NCBI GenBank assembly: GCA_025060595.1 | Contig: JANXBX010000005.1 | Span: forward strand, 68,718 to 132,717 | DNA length: 64,000 nt | Reading direction: 5' to 3' | Source of the DNA: Synergistota bacterium | Lineage (GTDB): Bacteria > Synergistota > GBS-1 | Shown here: positions 47,809-56,639 of the stretch, one piece after another | Layout: the number at the start of each line of letters is the position of its first letter | Position numbering within the stretch: the first letter of the stretch is position 1 | Notes under the pieces: model-generated | The model's input: the letters and a program-made list of their open reading frames with translations, nothing else | Databases searched by the model: none | Told to the model about the DNA's origin: nothing | Program-made: the position numbers and the translations under genes

Positions 47809-48615
47809 TTGCCAGAGCTTCCTGAAGTTGAGGTTTTAAGTAGAAAGCTTAGGGATCTATTAGTTGGGAGCAAGATCATCGGTATTAATGTGTATAATTC
47901 TGCTAAAATTAAAGGAATTAAACCGGAACTTGTTTTAGGAAAAACTATAGTGGATGTTGGAAGAAGAGGGAAACATCTTTATATTGGGCTTTCTTCAGGA
48001 GATAAGCTGGTATTTCATCTGAGGCTTAAAGGTAAGCTCGTTTATGGTTTAGATAGCGGTGAGCTTAATGCCCCATGGATAGAGCTGAAATTTGATACGG
48101 GGAAAAGTTTGTTCTTTGGTGATCCGAGAAAAATGGCAACTTTGGATGTTGTAAGAGATTTAAGGGAAATTAAGGCCATAGCTAATATGGGACCTGAACC
48201 CTTAAGTGACCAATTTACTCTTAATTTCTTAAAGGAGGGGTTGGCTAAAAGCTCTAAAGCTGTAAAGGCTCTTCTTATGGATCAGTCTTTTGTTGCTGGT
48301 ATAGGAAACATATACGCTGATGAGATATTGTTCAGAGCAGGAGTTCATCCTGAAAGAAAAGCTAAAACTGTGTCTTCATCTGAAGCTGAAAAGCTTTATA
48401 TTTCTATAAAAGAGGTTTTGAGGGAAGCTTTAGAGCATCGTGGTGTTGGAGAATACACTTCTCTGTTTTCTAATGATAAGGAGATAGGAGATTTTGAGAA
48501 GCTTTTAAAGGTTCACGGTAAAGAAGGAATGCCATGCCCAAGGTGTAAAGTAGAAATAAAAAGAATAGAAGTATCGGGAAGAGGAACGTACTTCTGTCCC
48601 AAATGTCAAGTATAA
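47809..48615 (+). CDS. mutM: Formamidopyrimidine-DNA glycosylase
   Basis: A 268-residue base-excision repair glycosylase/AP lyase. TTG start gives the processed N-terminus PELPEVEVLSRKL, whose Pro is the catalytic nucleophile. H2TH region (LLMDQSFVAGIGNIYADEILF) and C-terminal zinc finger (CPRCKVEIKRIEVSGRGTYF then CPKC). Last gene of the dnaX-mutM operon; 10-base overlap with the convergent M20 gene. Confidence 0.97.
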   Translation: MPELPEVEVLSRKLRDLLVGSKIIGINVYNSAKIKGIKPELVLGKTIVDVGRRGKHLYIGLSSGDKLVFHLRLKGKLVYGLDSGELNAPWIELKFDTGKSLFFGDPRKMATLDVVRDLREIKAIANMGPEPLSDQFTLNFLKEGLAKSSKAVKALLMDQSFVAGIGNIYADEILFRAGVHPERKAKTVSSSEAEKLYISIKEVLREALEHRGVGEYTSLFSNDKEIGDFEKLLKVHGKEGMPCPRCKVEIKRIEVSGRGTYFCPKCQV

Positions 48616-49652
48616 GCTACATAGAGTATAGCTTTAATTATTTCTTTTAGATTTTCAAGCTCTTTTAAATTTACAAATTCATAAGGGGTGTGAGCAAGTT
48701 CCAATTTGCCTGCGCCTAAAAGAATGCAGGGTATTCCTTTTGCGCTTAGGTTGTGAGCATCACTCCATGAAGGGAAAAAAGTCTTTTCTAGCTTTATCCC
48801 AAGCTTTTTATATGCTAGGCTTACAACTCTAAAAGAGTAGCTTTCTTCATCTATTTTAATCGGCTCATCCAGGTCTTTCAGATTGTAATTCTTACCTTCA
48901 AGAAGCGGTTGCATTTTTTCAAAGATATCGGTAGCTTTATTTCCGGGGAGTATGCTTATTTCAAGAGTAAGCTTGCAATAGTCTGGTACTACGTAACTAT
49001 CTCGGCCACCTTCTATTTTCCCAAGATTTATCCATGGTTTCAAAAAGCCATGTTCATCTTTTTGAGAGAGTGCAATATCTTTTATTCTTTTAAAAAGTTC
49101 GAAGGCTTCTTCAATAGCGTTTCTGCCTGCGCAAGGAGTTGACCCGTGAGCGAACCTTCCTTTTACCTCTATTTCAAGACTTATACCACCCATTTCTCCC
49201 ATAGCTACTTTTAGTTCCGTTGGTTCAAGTACTATTGCACAGTCATATTTTTTAGGTGGGTTGAAGGCTTTTGATCCATTACCTTCTTTTTCTTCATCAA
49301 CAAATATGGCTATCTCGCAAGGATAGTCACATTCGTCTACTGCTTTAAGTAGAGAAGCTATTTGTCCTTTTGTATCTACAGCTCCTCTTCCATAGACTAG
49401 ATCACCCTTTTCTAGGGGAGCAAAGGCATTCGGGTGCTCCCACGCTGGAACTGTATCAGCATGGCTTACAAAGAGTATTCTAGACTCTCCTCTTTGAGCG
49501 TAAAGGTTTGGTCTTTGGGGAAGTACTTCCTCAAGTTTAACTTTGAAGCCTCTCTCCTCCAAATAGTTCTTTATCCATTCCTGAATTTCTCTTTCATTTC
49601 CTGATACGCTATCAATGGATATCAACTTATTGATTATTTCACTTATCCTCAT
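48606..49652 (-). CDS. M20 family ArgE/DapE/LysK-like hydrolase
   Basis: A 348-residue M20 zinc deacylase/peptidase. Metal motifs FVSHADTVPAW, YGRGAVDTKGQ, FVDEEKEGNGS and a C-terminal AHTPYEFV. The overall length and spacing resemble LysK/ArgE-type hydrolases that release lysine or ornithine, but no other lysine or arginine synthesis genes lie near, so a broad deacylase or peptidase is equally possible. The start overlaps the upstream GNAT gene by 14 bases. Confidence 0.85.
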   Translation of the reverse strand: MRISEIINKLISIDSVSGNEREIQEWIKNYLEERGFKVKLEEVLPQRPNLYAQRGESRILFVSHADTVPAWEHPNAFAPLEKGDLVYGRGAVDTKGQIASLLKAVDECDYPCEIAIFVDEEKEGNGSKAFNPPKKYDCAIVLEPTELKVAMGEMGGISLEIEVKGRFAHGSTPCAGRNAIEEAFELFKRIKDIALSQKDEHGFLKPWINLGKIEGGRDSYVVPDYCKLTLEISILPGNKATDIFEKMQPLLEGKNYNLKDLDEPIKIDEESYSFRVVSLAYKKLGIKLEKTFFPSWSDAHNLSAKGIPCILLGAGKLELAHTPYEFVNLKELENLKEIIKAILYVAYT

Positions 49653-50118
49653 ATTTCTTTATCATCCTTCTCCACTTACCCCAGTTTCCTGTGTATTTAA
49701 AATCTCTTTTTTCATAGAATTTGCGCGCTTTTTCGTTGTCTTCTCCTACCCATAATCCTATGATGTCTCTTCCTTTGCTTTTTAGATATTTGATACTTTC
49801 TTCGAAGAGTTTATTACCAATACCCTTTCCTTGATGTGACGGTATGACGGCAAATTCATGGATTTCCCCAACGATTTTTTCTAGTTTGGAATCCCACCAG
49901 TTATTATGGCAAGAAATAAAACCCATTGGTTCAGATTCTTCGAAAGCTACTAGAAACCCTTCAGGGTCTCCCCTATATAGCCATTTAAGATATCTTTTTG
50001 CTTCGCTCTTGTTTTGGTATCCGTATTCTGGCAGTTCTCTGTAAGCTTCTATATAGATAGAACATAACTTCGGAAGAAGACTATTAAATTCTTCTTCTTT
50101 CAGTGTCCTTATTTCCAT
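49639..50118 (-). CDS. GNAT family N-acetyltransferase
   Basis: A 159-residue acetyltransferase. The acetyl-CoA loop is IPSHQGKGIGNKLFEESIKY, and the C-terminal half has ARKFYEKRDFKYTG. Substrate unknown. ATG start after AAAAGGAGG. In a two-gene unit with the M20 hydrolase; an acetylase next to a deacylase may be meaningful but that is speculation. Confidence 0.88.
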   Translation of the reverse strand: MEIRTLKEEEFNSLLPKLCSIYIEAYRELPEYGYQNKSEAKRYLKWLYRGDPEGFLVAFEESEPMGFISCHNNWWDSKLEKIVGEIHEFAVIPSHQGKGIGNKLFEESIKYLKSKGRDIIGLWVGEDNEKARKFYEKRDFKYTGNWGKWRRMIKKYEDK

Positions 50119-50213
50119 AGTTTACGCCTCCTTTTATTCTTGAGGAGAAAATGGTATTATTAGTTATAGCTAAGAAACCATAAGATATTTTACCACTTTT
50201 GGAGGTAGGTTAT

Positions 50214-51188
50214 GTGAATTACATCATAGAATTGGTCAATGTAAAGAAATACTTTCCAGTTCAAAAGGGAATTTTTAGGAGAATTATAGGTTGGGTGAAA
50301 GCTGTTGATGGTGTTAGCTTTGCTGTTAAGAAAGGGGAAGTCTTTGGACTTGTCGGTGAATCTGGTTGTGGGAAAACTACCTTGGGTTTGGTTTCAATAG
50401 GGTTATTCCCTTTTGATGGGGGCGAGGTTTTCATTTACAATGGTTCTGGGAAAAGGTCTCTTTCTCATTTGAGCGATTCGGAAAAAAGGGACCTGAGGAG
50501 GGTTGTACAGGTAATATTTCAAGATCCTTATAGTTCGCTTAACCCAAGGTTTAAAGTAAAGGATATCATTGCTGAGGGGTTGTTGATTCATGGTATTGCA
50601 AAAAGCAAGAAGGAAGCTTATGATATTGTTGCCGAAATATTAGAAAAAGTTGGTTTAGGGAAGGAGTGCTTGGATAGATACCCTCATGAGTTCTCTGGGG
50701 GGCAGAGACAAAGAATAGCGATAGCACGAGCTTTAGCCTTGAGACCGTCTTTTATTCTTTGTGATGAGCCATTATCAGCTCTTGATGTTTCGGTACGTGC
50801 TCAGGTTTTAAATCTTCTAAAAGACTTACAAGAGGAGTTAGGATTATCTTACCTTTTTATCTCTCACGATCTTTCTGTGGTAAAATACATAAGCGATAGG
50901 ATAGGGGTGATGTATCTCGGTAAGCTTCTTGAGGAGGCTCCAAGAGATGAGTTATTTAAGAATCCTTTGCATCCCTATACTAAAGCTCTTTTAGCCTCTA
51001 TTCCTGTACCAAACCCGAGGATGCGAGGGAAAAGAGTAATCCTTAAAGGTGATCCTTCTAACCCCATTAATCCTCCTCCAGGTTGTAGGTTTCATCCACG
51101 CTGTGCTATTGCTGCTGAAATTTGTGTTGAAGTTGAACCGGAACTTAGGGATTTAGGGGGACGTAGGGTTGCTTGTCATAGAGTTTAG
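50214..51188 (+). CDS. Oligopeptide-type ABC transporter ATPase (OppF-like)
   Basis: About 325 residues. Walker A GESGCGKTTLG, Q-loop VIFQDPYSSLNPR, signature FSGGQRQRIAIARAL, Walker B FILCDEPLSALDVS, and the Opp/Dpp C-terminal extension with CRFHPRC...C (Fe-S-type cysteines). I use the GTG at 50214, 4 bases after GGAGGTAGG. No permease, binding protein or OppD partner is adjacent, so it is an orphan here and its partners must be elsewhere. The next gene begins 12 bases later. Confidence 0.9.
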   Translation: MNYIIELVNVKKYFPVQKGIFRRIIGWVKAVDGVSFAVKKGEVFGLVGESGCGKTTLGLVSIGLFPFDGGEVFIYNGSGKRSLSHLSDSEKRDLRRVVQVIFQDPYSSLNPRFKVKDIIAEGLLIHGIAKSKKEAYDIVAEILEKVGLGKECLDRYPHEFSGGQRQRIAIARALALRPSFILCDEPLSALDVSVRAQVLNLLKDLQEELGLSYLFISHDLSVVKYISDRIGVMYLGKLLEEAPRDELFKNPLHPYTKALLASIPVPNPRMRGKRVILKGDPSNPINPPPGCRFHPRCAIAAEICVEVEPELRDLGGRRVACHRV

Positions 51189-51200
51189 GGAGGTGTAGCT

Positions 51201-52256
51201 TTGAAGACAGGGGAAGCTTTTCTTCCTCTTCATGATGGTGTGGCTCCTTCTTGGCTTTTAGAAAAGATGAAAAGGCTTGCCTCTCTTTTGGTAGAGGCTA
51301 TTATAGAGCTTTATGGGACAGAGGAGCTATTAAGAAGGCTTTCTGATCCCTTTTGGTTTCAATCCTTTGGTTGTCTTTTAGGTTTTGATTGGCATTCCAG
51401 CGGTTTGACTACAACGACATGTGCGGCTATAAAGGAGGGATTGCAAGGTAAGGAGAAGGCATTAGGCTTTTTTGCTGCCGGAGGAAAAGGGCAAAGAGCT
51501 TTGAAAACCCCTGAGGAGATAGTTTGTTGGGCAAGTTTAGTAGGGGTAGATGGAGATTCAATAGTTTTAGCGAGTAGGTTGTCTGCAAAAGTGGATAATG
51601 TCGCTTTGCAAGATGGATATTCTCTTTATCAACATATGATATTTTTCAATTCTAAGGGTAATTGGACTGTTATCCAGCAAGGTATGAACTTAGATCTCAT
51701 GTATGCCCGTAGGTATCACTGGCTTTCTTTGGATCTTAAAGATTTTGTGAATGAACCTCACTCAGGTATAGCTTCTCCAATCAAACATGATAAGGTTTTA
51801 AATCTTGTAGCTTCAGAGAGTGCTGGTAACAGAGAGGCAACGTTGGAGGTGGTGAAGGACGCTGGTCTAAGAGAAATTAAAAGGCTTTTTTTAAGTAGGG
51901 ATAATCCTATTTTATCTTTTTGCGATATGGATCCTAAAAGGTTCTTAAAAAAGCTTGAGGAGCTTAAGTGGCTTGAGCCAGGTGACTTTAAAGAGCTTCT
52001 CTTAGTAAAAGGGTTAGGGGCTAAGACCTTAAGAGCTCTTTCCTTAACTGCGGAGCTTTTGACAGGTAAATCGCCAAGTTATAGAGATCCAGTGAGATAT
52101 GCCTATGCTCATGGAGGAAAAGATGGCTATCCCTTTCCTGTCGACAGGGAAACTTATAGCAAGACAATAGATATGCTTGAAAAGATTGTTAGGAGAGCAG
52201 AGCTGAGTTTGGTTGAAAAGGAAAAATTATTTAGAAAATTAAGCTTAATTTTTTAG
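51201..52256 (+). CDS. DUF763 domain protein
   Basis: A 351-residue DUF763 protein, a family frequent in thermophiles and archaea with no assigned function. Typical features: PLHDGVAPSWLLEKMKRL at the N-terminus, QSFGCLLGFDWHSSGLTTT, and a His-rich central part (YARRYHWLS, NEPHSGIAS). KGLGAKTLRALSL near residue 275 resembles a helix-hairpin-helix, hinting at nucleic-acid binding. It ends where the speE leader begins. Confidence 0.85.
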   Translation: MKTGEAFLPLHDGVAPSWLLEKMKRLASLLVEAIIELYGTEELLRRLSDPFWFQSFGCLLGFDWHSSGLTTTTCAAIKEGLQGKEKALGFFAAGGKGQRALKTPEEIVCWASLVGVDGDSIVLASRLSAKVDNVALQDGYSLYQHMIFFNSKGNWTVIQQGMNLDLMYARRYHWLSLDLKDFVNEPHSGIASPIKHDKVLNLVASESAGNREATLEVVKDAGLREIKRLFLSRDNPILSFCDMDPKRFLKKLEELKWLEPGDFKELLLVKGLGAKTLRALSLTAELLTGKSPSYRDPVRYAYAHGGKDGYPFPVDRETYSKTIDMLEKIVRRAELSLVEKEKLFRKLSLIF

Positions 52257-52273
52257 TGAGGGGTGATAGTGAT

Positions 52274-53083
52274 ATGGAGTTGTGGTTACACGACAAGATA
52301 GAGGGGCAGATTTGCTCTGTTAAAGTCAAGGAGATTTTGCATCTTGAAGAAAGCGAGTATCAAGAAATTGCCGTTGTATTGACTGAAAATTATGGTAAGG
52401 CTTTGATATTGAATGGTGCTATTCAAGTTACCGAAGAGGATGAGGCTTTTTATCATGAAATGCTTGTTCATGTTCCTATGTTTACTCATCCTTCTCCTAA
52501 AAGGGTTTTGGTTATAGGGGGAGGAGATGGGGGAACCGTTAGGGAGGTATTGAAGCATCCTGAAGTTGAAAGAGTAGTTATGGTTGAAATAGATAAAAGA
52601 GTTGTTGAGGTTTGTAGAAAATTCTTTCCTAACATTTCCTGTGCTTTGACAGATTCTCGTCTTGAGCTTCTCTTTGAAGATGGGGTTAAGTATGTTAAGG
52701 AAACCAAGGAAAAGTTCGATGTGGTTTTGGTGGATTCAACCGATCCTTACGATTTTGCTGAACAGTTGTTTAGCAAAGATTTCTTCTTGTCAGTTTTCAA
52801 TATACTTAGTGATAATGGCATTTGCTGTTCTCAAACCGAAAATCCGTTTATAATGCGTAAGATAATAAAGAAGGTTCAGGGGTATCTTTCTGAGATCTTC
52901 AAGTATAAAACCCTTTATTGGACTGTAGTTCCAACTTATCCTGGTGGTTTGTGGACCTTTTCTATGGGATCTAAGACGGTGGCTCCTGAGAGCTTTAGAA
53001 GAAATTCCAGTGTGAAAACGAAGATATACTCTCCTGAGCTTCATAAGGCGGTTTTGAACTTTCAGCTTTCCGAGGAGGTGTAA
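52274..53083 (+). CDS. speE: Spermidine synthase
   Basis: About 269 residues. Transfers aminopropyl from decarboxylated SAM to putrescine. VLVIGGGDGGTVREVLKH is the nucleotide-binding motif; EIDKRVVEVC and the catalytic DSTDPYDFAEQLF follow. I take the ATG at 52274, about 8 bases after GAGGGGTG; the GTG at 52256 is in frame upstream. Together with speD, speB and pdaD in the window it completes the pathway. Confidence 0.95.
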   Translation: MELWLHDKIEGQICSVKVKEILHLEESEYQEIAVVLTENYGKALILNGAIQVTEEDEAFYHEMLVHVPMFTHPSPKRVLVIGGGDGGTVREVLKHPEVERVVMVEIDKRVVEVCRKFFPNISCALTDSRLELLFEDGVKYVKETKEKFDVVLVDSTDPYDFAEQLFSKDFFLSVFNILSDNGICCSQTENPFIMRKIIKKVQGYLSEIFKYKTLYWTVVPTYPGGLWTFSMGSKTVAPESFRRNSSVKTKIYSPELHKAVLNFQLSEEV

Positions 53084-53086
53084 TTA

Positions 53087-54541
53087 TTGAAGCTTTTTAA
53101 GGGAAGGGTTTGGACTACAAGGGGATATTGTGAGGCTTTTATTGTGGATTCGGAGAAAATAAGGTGGGTTGGTAGGAATAGGGAAGTTGGAGAGGTAACG
53201 TTTGATGAGGTTTATGATTATGGAGATGATTATATATTTCCCGGGTTTATAGATTCTCACGCTCATTTTACTGCAACGGGTGTAGATTCTATGGCTTTAG
53301 ATTTAAGAAATATACAGAGCAAGGAAGAATTATTAGAGATCCTCAAGGAAGAAGCTTTAAATAAAGGTAAAGGAGAGTGGATTTGGGGAATAGGTTGGGA
53401 TGAAAGTAAGTTTAGGGATAAGGCCATACCTACTAAAGAGGAGCTTGACAAAGTTTTGCCGCATAACCCTGTGATGCTTTTAAGAATAGATCATCATTCT
53501 TGCCTCGTTAATCAAAAAGCTGTAGAACTTTTAAATCTTTCTCTTGATCTTGATGAGATTAAATCGGGCTGGCTTAAAGCAGAGGTTAATGAACTTGCTA
53601 GAGCCAGGTTTTGGGAGAGAATGCCGGAAGAAATTATAGAGGAAGGAATAGGGCGAGCGGTAAAGCTTGCCCTTTCTAAGGGAATTACCTTAGTGAATGC
53701 TCTTGAGGGTGGGGAGTGGTTTAGCAACAGAGCTCTAATTAAACTTATGGAAATGAGAAACTCTCTTCCGATAAAAGTAGTCATATTTCCCCAATTTACT
53801 GATGTTGATGAGGTCTTAAGTATGGGCTTTAGAAGAATTGGAGGTTGTGTAACTATAGATGGCTCTTTTGGATCGAGAACAGCAGCTTTGTTTGAACCTT
53901 ATGAGGATGAACCTTCTACTTGTGGTAGGCTTTACTTTACTGAGAGATCACTTTATGATTTCTTCTTTAAAGCTCATAGAGCTGGTCTCCAAATAGCTGT
54001 TCATGCTATTGGTGATAGAGCTATAGATCTTGCTTTAAAGTGTTACGAGTGGGTTTTGAAAGAGCTTCCCCAGGATGATCATAGGCATAGAATTGAACAT
54101 TTTGAGCTTCCTCCTGAGGATGGAATTGAAAGAGCTCTTGAAATTGGTCTAGTTGTAAGTGTTCAACCTACTTTTGAAACTCTTTGGGGGGGACCTTATG
54201 GCATGTATGCTTCTAGACTTGGGAAGAGATGGAAAAGAACAAATCCCTTGAAAACTATGGTAAAGATGGGGCTTATCTTAGCTGGCGGATCTGATAGTGA
54301 TGTTACACCTATGGATCCTTTACTTGGAATAAGGTCTGCTATGAACCTTCCTAATGAGGACGAAAGGTTAACCCTGGATGAAGCTGTTAAGATGTACACA
54401 TATAATGGGGCTTATGCTGTATTTATGGAGAGGGAGTGGGGAGACATAAAAGAGGGATTCTGGGCTAATTTTGTGGTAGTCTCCCCAAACCTTAGTGAAA
54501 TTAAGGCTACATATGTTAAAGGAGAAAGAGTATTTCCCTAA
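53087..54541 (+). CDS. Amidohydrolase family 3 (YtcJ-like) protein
   Basis: A 484-residue metal-dependent amidohydrolase of the YtcJ/LAF3 type. Metal motif PGFIDSHAHF, then QIAVHAIGDRAID, HRIEHFELPP and LAGGSDSDVTPMDPL. It is 3 bases after speE and likely cotranscribed, but its substrate is unknown. Its 3' end overlaps the convergent agmatinase by 26 bases. Confidence 0.9.
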   Translation: MKLFKGRVWTTRGYCEAFIVDSEKIRWVGRNREVGEVTFDEVYDYGDDYIFPGFIDSHAHFTATGVDSMALDLRNIQSKEELLEILKEEALNKGKGEWIWGIGWDESKFRDKAIPTKEELDKVLPHNPVMLLRIDHHSCLVNQKAVELLNLSLDLDEIKSGWLKAEVNELARARFWERMPEEIIEEGIGRAVKLALSKGITLVNALEGGEWFSNRALIKLMEMRNSLPIKVVIFPQFTDVDEVLSMGFRRIGGCVTIDGSFGSRTAALFEPYEDEPSTCGRLYFTERSLYDFFFKAHRAGLQIAVHAIGDRAIDLALKCYEWVLKELPQDDHRHRIEHFELPPEDGIERALEIGLVVSVQPTFETLWGGPYGMYASRLGKRWKRTNPLKTMVKMGLILAGGSDSDVTPMDPLLGIRSAMNLPNEDERLTLDEAVKMYTYNGAYAVFMEREWGDIKEGFWANFVVVSPNLSEIKATYVKGERVFP

Positions 54542-55349
54542 CTAGTTTTGCTCCTAGAAGAGAAGTAATGTCTGAAAAATCGTTGGGAGGGGATATCTCA
54601 ACTATGTCTACAGCAATGATATTTAATCCTTGAAGCTTATACAGAAAATCGAAAAGCTCCCTTGGGGTTACTCCATTAGGTTCAGGAGTTCCAGTTCCTG
54701 GAGCAAAAGCAGGATCTATTACATCTATATCTATGGATAAATAGATCGGTTCTGAGGAAAGCTTTGTTTTTAAATTTTCTATGCCCTCCAAAGAAAAGGG
54801 AAAGATTTGTGTATTTTTCTTAGCAAACTCGAATTCATCTTTTGACCCCGATCTTATTCCGAACTGATATAAGTTGGAAGGACTTAGAAAATCGCAAACC
54901 CTTTTCATAACACTGGCATGGGATAGCCCATTACCAAAGTATCTTTCTCTTAAGTCAGCATGAGCATCAAGGTGGATTACTTTAAGATTTGGGAAGTTAA
55001 GAAAAGCTGATTTTATAAGCGGTAATGATAAAAGATGTTCTCCTCCTAAAGTTATTAGCTTATAGCCCTGTTTTAAGAATCCATAGGCAAATTTCTCTAT
55101 GTTGTTTAAGCTCTTTTTGAGGTTTCCTCTCGGTAAGAGAATGTTTCCAGCGTCAAAAAATTTGACTTCTGTTAAATCTCTGTCAAAGTTTGGAGAGTAA
55201 GTTTCAATTCCATAAGATACCATTCTTATTCTTTCAGGCCCTAAGCACGTCCCTTTTCTAAAGCTTGTAGTTTCGTCTAATGGAACTCCCCACAAGACCA
55301 CCTTGGAGCCCCTCAGGCTGTGAGAGGCCCCTATGAATTTCAACCCCAT
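54516..55349 (-). CDS. speB: Agmatinase
   Basis: A 277-residue ureohydrolase that converts agmatine to putrescine and urea. Manganese motifs are GGEHLLSLP (usual GGDH has Glu here, as in several bacterial SpeB), IHLDAHADLRE and LSIDIDVIDPAFAPGTGTPE. It starts inside the end of pdaD (10-base overlap), which makes its agmatine, so assignment to agmatinase rather than arginase is well supported. Confidence 0.94.
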   Translation of the reverse strand: MGLKFIGASHSLRGSKVVLWGVPLDETTSFRKGTCLGPERIRMVSYGIETYSPNFDRDLTEVKFFDAGNILLPRGNLKKSLNNIEKFAYGFLKQGYKLITLGGEHLLSLPLIKSAFLNFPNLKVIHLDAHADLRERYFGNGLSHASVMKRVCDFLSPSNLYQFGIRSGSKDEFEFAKKNTQIFPFSLEGIENLKTKLSSEPIYLSIDIDVIDPAFAPGTGTPEPNGVTPRELFDFLYKLQGLNIIAVDIVEISPPNDFSDITSLLGAKLVREILFLL

Positions 55350-55813
55350 AGCACTGTAGCTGCTATCACACAGCCTATTTTTTCAACGGTATGTTCAATA
55401 GCTTTACTTCTTATTTCTTTCAAAGTTTGTCCTCTTATCTCGAAGGATTCTCTTACCATATTTTCAACTATCTCCATTGCTTCCTTCGCGGAGCAGAAAC
55501 CAGTGAATTCCATTATTAATCCTACATCTTCTGGGTTTACTGGAATACCTATTCCTATAGATGCGGCGATTCTTTGGCCAGGTTCTTCGCTTACTAGACT
55601 TCCGTATGCTACTGGTAGAAGAGCTCCTAGCGGTACAGAGAAGCTTTCCGTTATCTCAACATGGGGGGGTAGTATACTGCTGACTTTAAGTAAATTATAG
55701 TTTCCTATTCCTGCTGATAAAAGGGCCTTATCAAAGGCAGTTAGGTGAGTTTTTCCTTCACCTTTTCCGATTACAAGGGTTGCTTTCTTTGGAACAATTA
55801 GCAACTTCACCAC
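55340..55813 (-). CDS. pdaD: Pyruvoyl-dependent arginine decarboxylase
   Basis: A 157-residue PvlArgDC that decarboxylates arginine to agmatine. The self-cleavage site is Ser45-Ser46 in KVSSILPP, creating the pyruvoyl cofactor. The GALLPVAYGS and GLIMEFTGFCS blocks are typical. ATG start behind the SD GGAGG. Operon with speB. This enzyme type is common in archaea and scattered in bacteria. Confidence 0.94.
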   Translation of the reverse strand: MVKLLIVPKKATLVIGKGEGKTHLTAFDKALLSAGIGNYNLLKVSSILPPHVEITESFSVPLGALLPVAYGSLVSEEPGQRIAASIGIGIPVNPEDVGLIMEFTGFCSAKEAMEIVENMVRESFEIRGQTLKEIRSKAIEHTVEKIGCVIAATVLWG

Positions 55814-55875
55814 CTCCGAGGAGTAATTTTACCATAGCTAACGTGGTATAATCCTCTTTAAAGGAGGGATAAACC

Positions 55876-56625
55876 TTGGGTTTAAAAGAGAAACTGAAAA
55901 ATTTGTTGAATGATAGGGTTAAAGACTGGGGAGGCAAAACAAGTTATAGAGAGCCTATATTGAAAGTTGCTTCTGTTTTTGATCCCTTATGGAAAAGGCT
56001 GAAAGAGTTATGTCCTTTTCATTTTATGCCTTGGGAACTTCTTGAGGAAGCAAAAAGCGTGGTTGTATTCTTTCTTCCGTTTTCGGAGGAGGTTATAGAG
56101 AGCAATCAAAAGGGATATTACTCTTCTAGGGAGTGGGCTGTAGCGTATCTAGAGACGAACGCTTTTCTTTATGATATTTCTTTAGAGATGATAAAACTCA
56201 TGGAAGAACATGGTTATAAAGGAGTATCTATTAAGCCTACTCATAATTTTGATAAGGAAAAGCTTGTTAGTTACTGGTCTCACAGGCACGCGGGATTTAT
56301 AGCAGGTATGGGGACATTTGGCCTCAATAACATGCTTATAACAGAAAAGGGTTGTGGTGGCAGATTAGGTTCGTTTGTAACTGATGCCCTTCTTGATCCT
56401 GATGATAGACCTTTAAGGGAATCTTGTTTATTTAAGAGGAATAAGAGTTGTACTCTATGTGTTAAAAGATGTCCTGTTGGGGCTCTCAAGGTTGACGGTT
56501 TTGATAGATTCTTGTGCCATAAACAGTGCCTTGAGGTTGGTTTTTACTTTAGTGACTTAGGCAAAGTTGATATTTGTGGTAAGTGTATAACTCATCCGTG
56601 TGCTCTTGGGATTCCTCAAGGATAA
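55876..56625 (+). CDS. Epoxyqueuosine-reductase-like iron-sulfur protein
   Basis: A 249-residue protein with a C-terminal cysteine set CTLCVKRCPVGAL and CGKCITHPC, expected to bind [4Fe-4S] clusters, and the QueG-like stretch AGMGTFGLNNMLITEKGCGGR. It is shorter than true QueG (about 310-380) and lacks its HEAT repeat tail, so it may be a paralogous reductase rather than the tRNA queuosine enzyme. TTG start behind AAAGGAGGG. Pfk2 follows 14 bases later. Confidence 0.8.
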   Translation: MGLKEKLKNLLNDRVKDWGGKTSYREPILKVASVFDPLWKRLKELCPFHFMPWELLEEAKSVVVFFLPFSEEVIESNQKGYYSSREWAVAYLETNAFLYDISLEMIKLMEEHGYKGVSIKPTHNFDKEKLVSYWSHRHAGFIAGMGTFGLNNMLITEKGCGGRLGSFVTDALLDPDDRPLRESCLFKRNKSCTLCVKRCPVGALKVDGFDRFLCHKQCLEVGFYFSDLGKVDICGKCITHPCALGIPQG

Positions 56626-56639
56626 AGGAGGTGAAAATT

